In this document: one piece after another, positions 6,055 through 13,692 of the stretch
Layout of the letters: each line of letters begins with the position of its first letter
Numbering within the stretch: position 1 is the first letter of the stretch
Assembly (NCBI GenBank): GCA_947453585.1
Contig: CANGHQ010000005.1
Span: 1-17,946, forward strand
Reading direction: 5' to 3'
Length of the DNA: 17,946 bases
Source of the DNA: Burkholderiales bacterium
GTDB lineage: Bacteria > Pseudomonadota > Gammaproteobacteria > Burkholderiales > Burkholderiaceae_C
The notes under the pieces: generated by a model
Seen by the model: the letters and a program-made list of their open reading frames with translations, nothing else
The model's database searches: none
What the model was told of the DNA's origin: nothing
Made by a program: the position numbers and the translations under genes

Positions 6055-8283
6055 TTAAATCGCTTTTTTGCTGCGCTGCGCGCGCATCACCACGGGTGAG
6101 CGCTGCAGCTTGGCCAACACCACATCGAGATGGGCGCGGTCACGGATGGCGATCACAAAATGCAGCTCCTTGACGTCTTGGGCGCTGTCGGGTGCCATCT
6201 CAATATGCACGATATCTGCCTCGGACGTTGACAAGGCGGAAGCCACCTGGGCCATCACGCCCTTGCCGTTGGCTACCGTCACTGCCAAATCGACCTCAAA
6301 GGGACGCGTCAGTTCATCGGCCCACTCCACGCCCATGAAGCGTTCGCCGTCCTTGTGCTGCAGGCGCGTGGCCACCGGGCAATCGGCGGCGTGCACCACC
6401 AAGCCTTCGCCCCGGCCCAGGTAGCCCAAGATGGAGTCGCCCGGAATGGGGCGGCAGCACAGCGCAAATTTGACCGAGGCGTTTTCGCTGCCGTCCAGCG
6501 TGAGCGTGCCCATGCCGTTGGCGTTGCTCGCGCCAAAGCGTTCGCGGGTGAGCAGCAAGGCGTCGGGGCGCTCGCCCACGTCACCCAGCAAAATCACCAG
6601 GCGCTTGGCCACGATGTTGGCAATGCGCTTGCCCAGGCCGATGTCGGTGAGCAGTTCCTGGCGCGTCTTGCTGCCAGTAAAGCGCAGCAGCTTGTCCCAG
6701 ACCGGCGCGTGGGTTTGCGGGTCAGGAAATGTCTCAATGCCCTCGGCCCGCAGTGCCTGGGCCAGCAATTTGCTGCCGAGCTCTTCAGACTCGGTGAGCT
6801 GCATGGTTTTGAGGTGGTGGCGGATTTTGGAGCGCGCGCGCCCCGTGCGCACAAAACTCAGCCAGGCCGGGTTGGGCGTGGCGCCGGGCGCGGTGACGAC
6901 TTCCACCACGTCGCCGTTTTTCAGGGTGGTGCGCAGCGGCACCTGTTCGCCGTTGATGCGCGCGGCCATGGTGCGGTCGCCCACATTGCTGTGAATGGAA
7001 TAGGCAAAGTCCACCACCGTGGCGCCGCGCGGCATGGCCATGATCTGGCTCTTGGGCGTGAACACATAGACCGCGTCGGGGAATAAATCGACCTTGACGT
7101 GCTCCCAGAACTCGGAGGCGTCACGCGTTTCGTCCTGGATGTCGAGCAGGGACTGCAGCCACTGCGTGCCCAGGCGCTCGTTGCTGCTGTCCTGCGGGTT
7201 GTTGGTCTTGTAGAGCCAGTGCGCGGCCACGCCGGACTCGGCCACCAGGTGCATGGACTCGGTGCGCATCTGGAATTCGACGTTGATGCCGGCTGGCCCC
7301 ACCAGCGTGGTGTGCAGCGACTGGTAGCCGTTGACCTTGGCAATGGCGATATGGTCTTTGAACTTGCCCGGCACCGGCTTGTACAACTGGTGCAAAAGGC
7401 CCAGCGCCGTGTAACAGTCGGTGATTTGCGGCACCAGCACCCGAAAGCCATAGACGTCGGTCACCTGCGCAAAGCTCAGGTGCTTGTCGTGCATCTTGCG
7501 GTAAATGGAATAGAGCGACTTTTCGCGCCCGGCAATGCGCACCGGCATGCCGTGGGCGGCAAAGGTGGCTTCCATCTCTTTTTTGACTTTTTGCAGCAGA
7601 TCACGCCGACGGCTGCGCGCCTTGTGCACCGCCTTGGACAAGACGGTGTAGCGCCAGGGCAGCAGGTGGCGAAAGGCCAGGTCTTGCAGCTCACGGTAGG
7701 TCTGGTTCAGGCCCAGGCGGTGCGCAATGGGGCTGTATATGTCCAGCGTTTCCTGGGCAATGCGGCCCCACTTGGCGCGCGGCATGTCGCCCATGGTGCG
7801 CATATTGTGGGTGCGGTCGGCCAGCTTGATCAAAATCACGCGCACGTCGCGGGCCATGGCCAGCAGCATCTTGCGAAAGGACTCGGCCTGGTTTTCTTCG
7901 CGGGTGTTGAAGGACAGCTTGTCGAGCTTGGTCAGGCCGTCCACCAACTCGGCCACGGGCGAGCCGAATTTCTCAATCAACTCGACCTTGGTCACGCCGC
8001 AGTCTTCCATGGCGTCGTGCATCAAGGCCGCCATCAGGGCCTGGGCATCGAGCTTCCACTCGGCGCATTGGGTCGCCACCGCAACGGGGTGGGTGATGTA
8101 GGGCTCGCCGCTGCTGCGCAGTTGGCCTAAGTGCGCCTCGTCGGCAAAGCGGTAGGCCAAGCGCACCTGCGCCACCTCAGCAGCAGAGAGGTAGTCCAGT
8201 TTCTCGACCAGCCCGCTAAAGCCAGACAGCGCAGTTTTGACCGGCTCGGGGGCCCTCGGAAATGAATTTTGCGATTTACCCAT
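6055..8283 (-). CDS. spoT: Bifunctional (p)ppGpp synthetase/hydrolase SpoT (Rel/Spo homolog)
   Basis: This 742-residue enzyme makes and degrades (p)ppGpp, the stringent-response alarmone. Domains in order: HD hydrolase with the metal-binding His65 (THP), His89-Asp90 (LMHDAMED) and LADRTHNM (154-161), all intact; synthetase with GREKSLYSIYRKM (252-264), DVYGFRVLV (276-284) and VNGYQSLHTTLVGP (317-330); TGS (about 405-465, VYVFTPKSQI); a CC-x-PIPGD...H-x3-C zinc-finger-like region (609-635); and a C-terminal ACT domain (about 663-735). Both active sites look intact, which supports SpoT/Rel rather than monofunctional RelA. The ATG at 8283 has no obvious ribosome binding site, so the start is less certain than the identity. 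rpoZ and gmk, often upstream in Proteobacteria, are absent; a terminator and the liv cluster stand there instead. Confidence 0.95.
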   Translation of the reverse strand: MGKSQNSFPRAPEPVKTALSGFSGLVEKLDYLSAAEVAQVRLAYRFADEAHLGQLRSSGEPYITHPVAVATQCAEWKLDAQALMAALMHDAMEDCGVTKVELIEKFGSPVAELVDGLTKLDKLSFNTREENQAESFRKMLLAMARDVRVILIKLADRTHNMRTMGDMPRAKWGRIAQETLDIYSPIAHRLGLNQTYRELQDLAFRHLLPWRYTVLSKAVHKARSRRRDLLQKVKKEMEATFAAHGMPVRIAGREKSLYSIYRKMHDKHLSFAQVTDVYGFRVLVPQITDCYTALGLLHQLYKPVPGKFKDHIAIAKVNGYQSLHTTLVGPAGINVEFQMRTESMHLVAESGVAAHWLYKTNNPQDSSNERLGTQWLQSLLDIQDETRDASEFWEHVKVDLFPDAVYVFTPKSQIMAMPRGATVVDFAYSIHSNVGDRTMAARINGEQVPLRTTLKNGDVVEVVTAPGATPNPAWLSFVRTGRARSKIRHHLKTMQLTESEELGSKLLAQALRAEGIETFPDPQTHAPVWDKLLRFTGSKTRQELLTDIGLGKRIANIVAKRLVILLGDVGERPDALLLTRERFGASNANGMGTLTLDGSENASVKFALCCRPIPGDSILGYLGRGEGLVVHAADCPVATRLQHKDGERFMGVEWADELTRPFEVDLAVTVANGKGVMAQVASALSTSEADIVHIEMAPDSAQDVKELHFVIAIRDRAHLDVVLAKLQRSPVVMRAQRSKKAI

Positions 8284-8340
8284 GGGGCAAATGTAGCGCG
8301 CCCGTCCTGGTGCTGCACTGCGAGGTGCTATCTATGTGAC

Positions 8341-8376
8341 AAAAAAAAGCAGCAGGAACGAATCCACGCTGCTTTT
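8341..8376 (-). terminator. Intrinsic terminator after the liv cluster
   Basis: Read on the minus strand, AAAAGCAGC (8376-8368) pairs perfectly with GCTGCTTTT (8353-8345), separated by a 14-base loop, and the hairpin is followed by an unbroken T run (8348-8341). This is a textbook intrinsic terminator placed about 40 bases after the stop of the last binding-protein gene. It should shield spoT from liv transcription, which implies that spoT needs its own promoter in 8284-8340; I could not recognise a convincing one there. Confidence 0.8.
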
Positions 8377-8381
8377 ATGGG

Positions 8382-8412
8382 CAAGCGGCTCATGCGAGCT
8401 CGCTTGTTTTTT
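8382..8412 (+). terminator. Possible plus-strand terminator-like hairpin
   Basis: CAAGCGGCTC (8382-8391) pairs with GAGC-T-CGCTTG (8396-8406) with a single bulged T, followed by six Ts (8407-8412) on the plus strand. It has terminator form for plus-strand transcription, but no plus-strand gene lies upstream of it here. It may stop antisense RNA, or simply form a 3'-end hairpin for the minus-strand message. Confidence 0.4.
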
Positions 8413-8414
8413 GC

Positions 8415-9599
8415 TTATTTGACCGAGCTGGCACTCACGTAGCCCGACACCGCCACCCATTTGCCATCCTGGATTTGCGACAGGCGCGAAGCATCGCTGC
8501 CCAAGCGCTTGGTCGGCGAAAAAGTGGACTTCGCTGCGCCAAAAATGTCCGGCTCCACCGTCAGGGTGTCCATCACCTTGATAAAGCTGTCGGTGGTCAG
8601 GTTTTTACCGGCCTTGTTGGCGGCGTTGGCAAAGGTGTTGACGATGATGTAGCCATAGACCGAGAAGACGGTGGGGTCTTCGTTGAACTTGGTCTTGTAC
8701 TTGTTGGCCCAGAAGCGGATGGGCTGGGAGGCCTCGTCAAGGTAGGGGTTTTGCACCGTCATGGTGGCGTACAGGCCGTCCATGGCTTTGCCGCCAATCT
8801 TGTGGATAAGGTCGGTGTAGGAGGCGCTGGAACCCAGGAAGATGGGGCTAAAGCCCAGCTTGCGCGCGGTGCCGATGGTGCCAATGGTCTCGCGGATGAT
8901 GGTGCCCAGCACCACCATTTCGCAACCACTGGACTGCAGCTTGGACACTTGCGATGAAAAGTCGGTTGCGCCACGCTTGTAAGAAGTCTTCTCGGCAAAC
9001 TCCATGTTCAGGGTTTTGAGGCCGGCCTCTGCGCCGCGCAGCACTTCCAGGCCAAAGTCGTCATCCTGGTAAATCGTGCAGACTTTTTTCACGCCTTTTT
9101 CCTTCACCAAACTGGGCAGGGCGATGCGCATCTGGTCGAAGTAAGTAGCGGCAAACGAATACTTCAGGCGGTGGAAGGGCTCGTACATTTCGCGCGCGGC
9201 GGTGATGGGGAAGAAGTTGATCACGTTCTTCTCAAATTGCACTGGCATGGCGGCCATGTTCTGGGCGGTACCGATGTGGCCGACCATCATGAAAATTTTG
9301 TCCTGGTTGACCAGCTTTTGCGCGGCCAGCACCGATTTTTTCGGGTCATAGCCGTCGTCTTCAACCAGCAGCTTGATCTTGCGGCCGTTCAGCCCGCCTT
9401 GCTCGTTGATCTCGTCCACCGCCAGCATCATGCCCAGACGCGCTTGCTTGCCAAAGCCGGCCAAGGGCCCCGACAGATCCTGGATCGAGCCCAGGGTGAT
9501 TTCGTCCTTGCTCACGCCTTGCTGTTCGGCCATAGCTAAGGGGGCGGTCAGCGCAAGTGCCGCCAGGGCGGCAACTAAGAATCGGGGTTTCAGGGTCAT
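8415..9599 (-). CDS. Branched-chain-type ABC transporter substrate-binding protein (copy 1)
   Basis: This 394-residue periplasmic binding protein belongs to the LivJ/LivK-like type I fold family (Peripla_BP_6). A signal peptide (LVAALAALALTAPLAMA, cleavage near residue 24) precedes EQQGVSKDEITLGS. Typical blocks are IQDLSGPLAGFGKQARLGM, INEQGG and LVEDDGYDPKKS, and the C-terminus SRLSQIQDGKW is shared with the neighbouring paralog. It would capture a small substrate and deliver it to LivHM. The family takes amino acids, amides, short carboxylates and aromatic acids, so the ligand cannot be named from sequence. It is the last gene of the cluster, has an excellent AGGAG ribosome binding site seven bases before the ATG, and has its own promoter (9624-9652). 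It is roughly two-thirds identical by eye to copy 2. Confidence 0.92.
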   Translation of the reverse strand: MTLKPRFLVAALAALALTAPLAMAEQQGVSKDEITLGSIQDLSGPLAGFGKQARLGMMLAVDEINEQGGLNGRKIKLLVEDDGYDPKKSVLAAQKLVNQDKIFMMVGHIGTAQNMAAMPVQFEKNVINFFPITAAREMYEPFHRLKYSFAATYFDQMRIALPSLVKEKGVKKVCTIYQDDDFGLEVLRGAEAGLKTLNMEFAEKTSYKRGATDFSSQVSKLQSSGCEMVVLGTIIRETIGTIGTARKLGFSPIFLGSSASYTDLIHKIGGKAMDGLYATMTVQNPYLDEASQPIRFWANKYKTKFNEDPTVFSVYGYIIVNTFANAANKAGKNLTTDSFIKVMDTLTVEPDIFGAAKSTFSPTKRLGSDASRLSQIQDGKWVAVSGYVSASSVK

Positions 9600-9623
9600 G
9601 GGTTTCTCCTAGGGTTGGGAAAA

Positions 9624-9652
9624 ATTATCAAGGGCGCCACCGCGCGTGCCAA
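9624..9652 (-). promoter_or_regulatory. Sigma-70-type promoter for binding protein copy 1
   Basis: On the minus strand, TTGGCA (9652-9647) is separated by exactly 17 bases from GATAAT (9629-9624), one mismatch from consensus in each hexamer. Transcription would start near 9617, leaving a leader of about 18 bases with AGGAG before the ATG at 9599. It lies within a cluster otherwise transcribed from upstream, so this binding protein can be made independently of the membrane components. Confidence 0.65.
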
Positions 9653-9669
9653 CTGGGGTAAACGCGCGG
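9640..9669. repeat. Inverted repeat spanning the promoter's -35 region
   Basis: CCGCGCGT (9640-9647) and ACGCGCGG (9662-9669) are perfect eight-base inverted arms around a 14-base centre that contains most of the -35 hexamer of the promoter at 9624-9652. Such a position suits a regulator operator. On RNA from upstream it could also fold into a G+C-rich hairpin between the two binding-protein genes, but no T run follows directly, so it is not a clear terminator. Confidence 0.45.
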
Positions 9670-9704
9670 TAACAAGCGCTCAGGCGCACCGGTTACTCAC
9701 AAAT

Positions 9705-10880
9705 TTATTTGCCGTCAGCTACAGGCTTCCACTTGCCGTCCTGGATTTGCGACAGGCGGGAGACTTCGCTGCCCAAGCGCTTGGTGTTGGTGTAGGTCAG
9801 CTTGGGCGTGCCGAAAATATCGCTGGGTACGGTCAGGCTGTTCATGGCCTTGACGAAGCTCTCGGTCGTCAACTGGGGCCCCGCCTTTTGCGCGGCCTGG
9901 ATCATGATGTCGATCATGGTGTATCCGTAGGCAGAGAAGACGGCCGGCTCTTCGTTGAACTTGGTCTTGTACTTGTTGGCCCAGAAGCGGATGGGCTGCG
10001 AGGCCTCGTCCGTGTAGGGGTTTTGCACCACCATGGTGGCGTAAATACCGTCCATGGCCTTGCCGCCGAGTTTGTGGATCAGGTCGGTGTATGCCGCCAC
10101 CGAGGTGAAAAACACCGGGTTAAAGCCGTTTTTGCGCGATTCGGCCACAGTGCCGATGGTCTCGCGGATGATGGTGCCCAACACCACCAGATCGCAGGCC
10201 GAGGCCTTCATCTTGGCCACCTGGCTGGAAAAGTCGGTGGCGCCGCGTTTGAACGAGGTTTTCTCGACCAGCTCCATGTTGATGGTTTTGAGGCCGGCTT
10301 CGCTGCCGCGCAGAACCTCCAGGCCAAATTCGTCGTCCTGGTAAATGATGCAGACTTTTTTGGCATTCTTGTCGGCCACCATTTTGGGCAAGGTGACGCG
10401 CATCTGGTCGTAGTAGGAGCTCAGCAGCGCGTATTTCAGCTCATTGGGCGCCTCGTACATTTCACGCGCGGCGGTCAGCGGCATGAAGTTGACCACTTTT
10501 TTCTCAAACTGGATGGGCATGGCCGCGTTGTTCTGGGCGGTTCCCAGGTGGCCAGCCATGATGAAAATCTTGTCCTGGTTCACCAGCTTTTGCGCCGCGA
10601 GCACCGCGCGCTTGGGGTCGTAGCCCGAGTCTTCGACGAGCAGCTTGATCTGGCGTCCGTGCACGCCGCCTTGCTCATTGAGCTCGTCAATGCGCAGCTG
10701 CATCCCGTTGCGCGCCTGTTTGCCATAGCCCGCCAGCGGGCCGGACAAGTCCTGAATGGTGCCGACCACGATTTCGGTCTTGCTCACGCCTTGTTGTTCG
10801 GCAGCGTGCAAGGCGGTGGCGCCCAAAAGACCTAGCGCCAGGGCGGCCAGGGACGACAGCTTGAAAAATTTGCGTTGCAT
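9705..10880 (-). CDS. Branched-chain-type ABC transporter substrate-binding protein (copy 2)
   Basis: A 391-residue type I periplasmic binding protein, clearly a paralog of the next gene downstream. The signal peptide (LAALALGLLGATALHA, cleavage near residue 26) leads into EQQGVSKTEIVVGTIQDLSG. The same blocks recur along the whole length: VEDSGYDPKRAVLAAQKLV, GHLGTAQNNAAMP, YQDDEFGLEVLRG, RGATDFSSQV, VLGTIIRETIGT, GGKAMDGIYATM and SRLSQIQDGKW. I start it at the ATG at 10880 behind GAGAG; the frame also extends to a TTG at 10892, giving four extra non-signal residues. It follows the acyl-CoA synthetase gene by 61 bases on the same strand. It probably feeds the same LivHMGF permease as copy 1, perhaps with a different ligand preference; the ligand is unknown. 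Confidence 0.92.
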   Translation of the reverse strand: MQRKFFKLSSLAALALGLLGATALHAAEQQGVSKTEIVVGTIQDLSGPLAGYGKQARNGMQLRIDELNEQGGVHGRQIKLLVEDSGYDPKRAVLAAQKLVNQDKIFIMAGHLGTAQNNAAMPIQFEKKVVNFMPLTAAREMYEAPNELKYALLSSYYDQMRVTLPKMVADKNAKKVCIIYQDDEFGLEVLRGSEAGLKTINMELVEKTSFKRGATDFSSQVAKMKASACDLVVLGTIIRETIGTVAESRKNGFNPVFFTSVAAYTDLIHKLGGKAMDGIYATMVVQNPYTDEASQPIRFWANKYKTKFNEEPAVFSAYGYTMIDIMIQAAQKAGPQLTTESFVKAMNSLTVPSDIFGTPKLTYTNTKRLGSEVSRLSQIQDGKWKPVADGK

Positions 10881-10941
10881 ACAGACTCTCAAAGAAAGGT
10901 TGGACTGAAAAGGGTGGCAATAAACGGACTACAGGGGACTG

Positions 10942-12798
10942 TCAGCGGTACATGTCTTCGATTTGCGGCGTGTACTTTTTCTCGACCAGCTTGCGCTTGA
11001 GCTTCATGGTGGGCGTCAGCTCTTCGTCTTCGGCGCTGAGCTGGGTGTCGAGCAGGAAGAACTTCTTGATCTGCTCAACCCGCGCAAATTTCTTGTTCAC
11101 CCGCTCCAACTCCGCCTGGATCAGCGCCTGCACTTCTGGGGCGCGGGTCAGGCTGGCGTAGTTGCTAAAGGGCACGTCTTGGTCTTGCGCGAATTTTTCC
11201 ACGTTCTCCTGGTCGATCATGATGATCACGGTCAAGTAAGGGCGCTTATCTCCAATAACCACCGCATCTGTGATGTAGGGCGAGAACTTGAGGTCGTTTT
11301 CCAGCTCGCTGGGCGTGATGTTTTTGCCCCCGGCCGTGATGATGATGTCCTTCATCCGGTCGGTAATGCGGAAGTAGCCGTCGGGGTCGCGCACGCCCAC
11401 GTCGCCGGTGTGCAGCCAGCCGTCGGCGTCGATTGTCTCGGCGGTTTTTTCGGGCAGGTTCAGGTAGCCGGCAAACACGTTTTTGCCGCGCACCAAAATT
11501 TCGCCGGTTGCCGGGTCCAGGCGCACTTCGTTAAAACCAGCCGCCGGGCCAATCGAACCCGGGCGCATGCCGGTGGCGGGCACGCCGGTGGATGCGCCGC
11601 AGGTCTCCGTCATGCCCCAGACTTCAAGCATGGGCACGCCCAGTGCCAGGTACCAGCGCACCAGATCCGGCGAAATAGGCGCTGCGCCCGTGACCAAACA
11701 GCGCGCCCGGTGGATGCCGATGAGCTTGCGCACATTGTTGAGCGCCAGCCACTGCGCAATCCGAAACTGCATGCGCAGACCTTGGCCCACGGGCTTGCCC
11801 GCCAGCACCAAGTCGGCGATGCGCTGGCCTACGCCAATGCCCCAGGCGTACACCGCCTGCTGCAGGACGCCGGCTTCTTTGAGCGAAATCATGACGCCCG
11901 AGTAAAACTTTTCCCACACCCGCGGCACGGCGGTAAACACCGTGGGCGCGATCTCGCGCACGTTTTCGGGAATGGTTTCCGGGTTTTCGACGAAGTTGAG
12001 CTTGGCACCGGTGTACATCGCAAAGTACTCGCCGCCCATGCGCTCGGCAATGTGGCACAGGGGCAAAAAGCACATGCGCTCGTCGTTTTCGTCTTGTGAC
12101 ACCAAGGTGTTGTAGCCGCGCACGGTGTAGACCAGGCCTTGGTGCAAATGCATGGCGCCCTTGGGCTTGCCGGTGGTGCCTGAGGTGTAGACCAAAATCG
12201 CCAGGTCTTCCGGCTGACATTGCTGCAGCCGAGTTTTCAAGGCCTCGGGGTGGGCGGCCAGATAGCTTTTGCCCAGGGCGCGCAGGGCGTCCAGGCTGAT
12301 GATGGCCGGGTCGTCCAGGGTGCGCAGGCCCTCCATGTCAAACACCACAATCTTGCGCAAGAGCGGCAACTGGGCGCGCACTTCGAGCGCCTTGTCGAGC
12401 TGCTCGTCGTCTTCGACAAACAGCACCGTGGTGCGGGAGTCTTCGCACAGGTAGTGCACCTGGCTGCTGGCGTCGGTGGGGTAAATGCCGTTGGACACGC
12501 CGCAGGCCGACAACACTGCCAAGTCGGCCCAAACCCATTCCACGACCGTGTTGGCCAAAATGGATGCGCACTCGCCTTTGGCAAAGCCCAGGCTGAGCAG
12601 GCCCCCGGCAATTTCTTGCACCGCCTGCCCGGTCTGGTTCCAAGTCCAGGTGCGCCACAGGCCCAGGTGCTTTTGGCGCATCCAGACGGCGGGGCCACGC
12701 TGGGCCACGGCGTTCCAGAACAGGGCGGGAATGGTTTCCCCGGACAGCACCACTTCGTGCTGGGGTTGGATGTGGCTCAAATCCCAAAGTTGCGTCAT
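10942..12798 (-). CDS. AMP-forming long-chain-type acyl-CoA synthetase (AMP-dependent ligase)
   Basis: This 618-residue cytoplasmic enzyme of the ANL superfamily activates a carboxylic acid with ATP and joins it to CoA. The phosphate-binding loop YTSGTTGKPKG is at 204-214, the A5 motif WGMTET at 394-399, LHTGD at 462-466, the hinge TDRMKD at 479-484 followed by GGKNITP, and the expected catalytic Lys599 in TPTMKLKRK. Length and the FAA1-like (COG1022) C-terminus suggest a long-chain or aryl-acid ligase, but acyl preference cannot be read reliably. It sits between livF and the two binding-protein genes on the same strand, suggesting that the imported compound is a carboxylate that it converts to a CoA thioester. 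The ATG at 12798 has AAGGA at suitable distance. Confidence 0.92.
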   Translation of the reverse strand: MTQLWDLSHIQPQHEVVLSGETIPALFWNAVAQRGPAVWMRQKHLGLWRTWTWNQTGQAVQEIAGGLLSLGFAKGECASILANTVVEWVWADLAVLSACGVSNGIYPTDASSQVHYLCEDSRTTVLFVEDDEQLDKALEVRAQLPLLRKIVVFDMEGLRTLDDPAIISLDALRALGKSYLAAHPEALKTRLQQCQPEDLAILVYTSGTTGKPKGAMHLHQGLVYTVRGYNTLVSQDENDERMCFLPLCHIAERMGGEYFAMYTGAKLNFVENPETIPENVREIAPTVFTAVPRVWEKFYSGVMISLKEAGVLQQAVYAWGIGVGQRIADLVLAGKPVGQGLRMQFRIAQWLALNNVRKLIGIHRARCLVTGAAPISPDLVRWYLALGVPMLEVWGMTETCGASTGVPATGMRPGSIGPAAGFNEVRLDPATGEILVRGKNVFAGYLNLPEKTAETIDADGWLHTGDVGVRDPDGYFRITDRMKDIIITAGGKNITPSELENDLKFSPYITDAVVIGDKRPYLTVIIMIDQENVEKFAQDQDVPFSNYASLTRAPEVQALIQAELERVNKKFARVEQIKKFFLLDTQLSAEDEELTPTMKLKRKLVEKKYTPQIEDMYR

Positions 12799-12894
12799 AC
12801 GGATCCTTGCCAGCGCGCGTTGGCGCCAGCCTGTAACAGGGGGCGGGTTGAGGGGGTGAAAAGGGTGCGCGTGTGCATAAGAGAGTGCGCAGGC

Positions 12895-13692
12895 TTAGCG
12901 CCAGGTTTTCTTCTTTTTCCAGCGGCGCTCGTCGCGCACACCGGCTTCCTTGAGCCCGAGGTAAAACTCCTTGATGTCGTCTTTCTCGCGCAGGTGGGCG
13001 CAGGTGTCTTCCATCACGATGCGGCCGTTTTCCAGCACGTAGCCGTAGTCCGAGGCGTTGAGCGCCATGTTGGCGTTTTGTTCCACCAGCAAAATAGTGG
13101 TGCCGCGCTCGCGGTTGATACGCACCACGATCTCGAAAATCTCTTTGGTCAGCTTGGGGCTCAGGCCCAGGCTGGGTTCGTCGAGCAAGATCAGGTCGGG
13201 GTTGGCCATCAGCGCGCGAGAGATCGCCAGCATTTGCTGCTGGCCGCCCGAGAGCAGCCCGGCGTCTTGCGCGCTGCGTTCCCGCAGTATTGGAAAGTAG
13301 CCAAACACGGTCTCAATGTCACGCGCCACACCGTCGCGGTCCTGGCGGGTATAGGCACCCATCAGCAGGTTGTCGTGCACGCTCAAAAGTGGAAACACCT
13401 CACGCCCTTCGGGCACATGGCTCAGACCCTGCTGCACGATGAAGGACGGGTCTTTGGCGGTAATGTCCTCGCCCTTGAACTCGATCGAGCCCTTGCGCGG
13501 GTCGATGATGCCGGAGATGGTTTTGAGAATCGTGGTTTTGCCCGCGCCGTTGGAGCCCAGCACGGCGGCAATCTCGCCCCGGCGCACTTGCAGGCTCACG
13601 CCGCGAATGGCCTTGATCGGGCCGTAAGCACTTTCCACGTTCAGGAGCTTGAGCACCGGCAGGTCGCTAATGGCGGGTGGCAGGCTGCTCAT
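12895..13692 (-). CDS. livF: Branched-chain-type ABC transporter ATP-binding protein LivF
   Basis: One of the two ATPases that power the importer, 265 residues. It has Walker A GSNGAGKTT (46-54), signature LSGGQQQ (147-153), Walker B LILLDEP (167-173) and the LivF-typical LLVEQN (201-206) in place of the usual switch histidine. The lysine/arginine-rich tail (RRWKKKKTWR) is longer than in many LivF proteins. The start at 13692 is fixed by the four-base ATGA overlap with the livG stop; the same frame runs open further upstream but that part is antisense-like shadow inside livG. After it comes a 96-base gap to the acyl-CoA synthetase, in which I see no clear terminator. Confidence 0.94.
   Translation of the reverse strand: MSSLPPAISDLPVLKLLNVESAYGPIKAIRGVSLQVRRGEIAAVLGSNGAGKTTILKTISGIIDPRKGSIEFKGEDITAKDPSFIVQQGLSHVPEGREVFPLLSVHDNLLMGAYTRQDRDGVARDIETVFGYFPILRERSAQDAGLLSGGQQQMLAISRALMANPDLILLDEPSLGLSPKLTKEIFEIVVRINRERGTTILLVEQNANMALNASDYGYVLENGRIVMEDTCAHLREKDDIKEFYLGLKEAGVRDERRWKKKKTWR

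Noticed and set aside
9615..10835. 406-codon plus-strand frame opposite binding protein copy 2
   Set aside because: A similar shadow appears opposite copy 1, as expected if it merely mirrors the paralogous coding strands.
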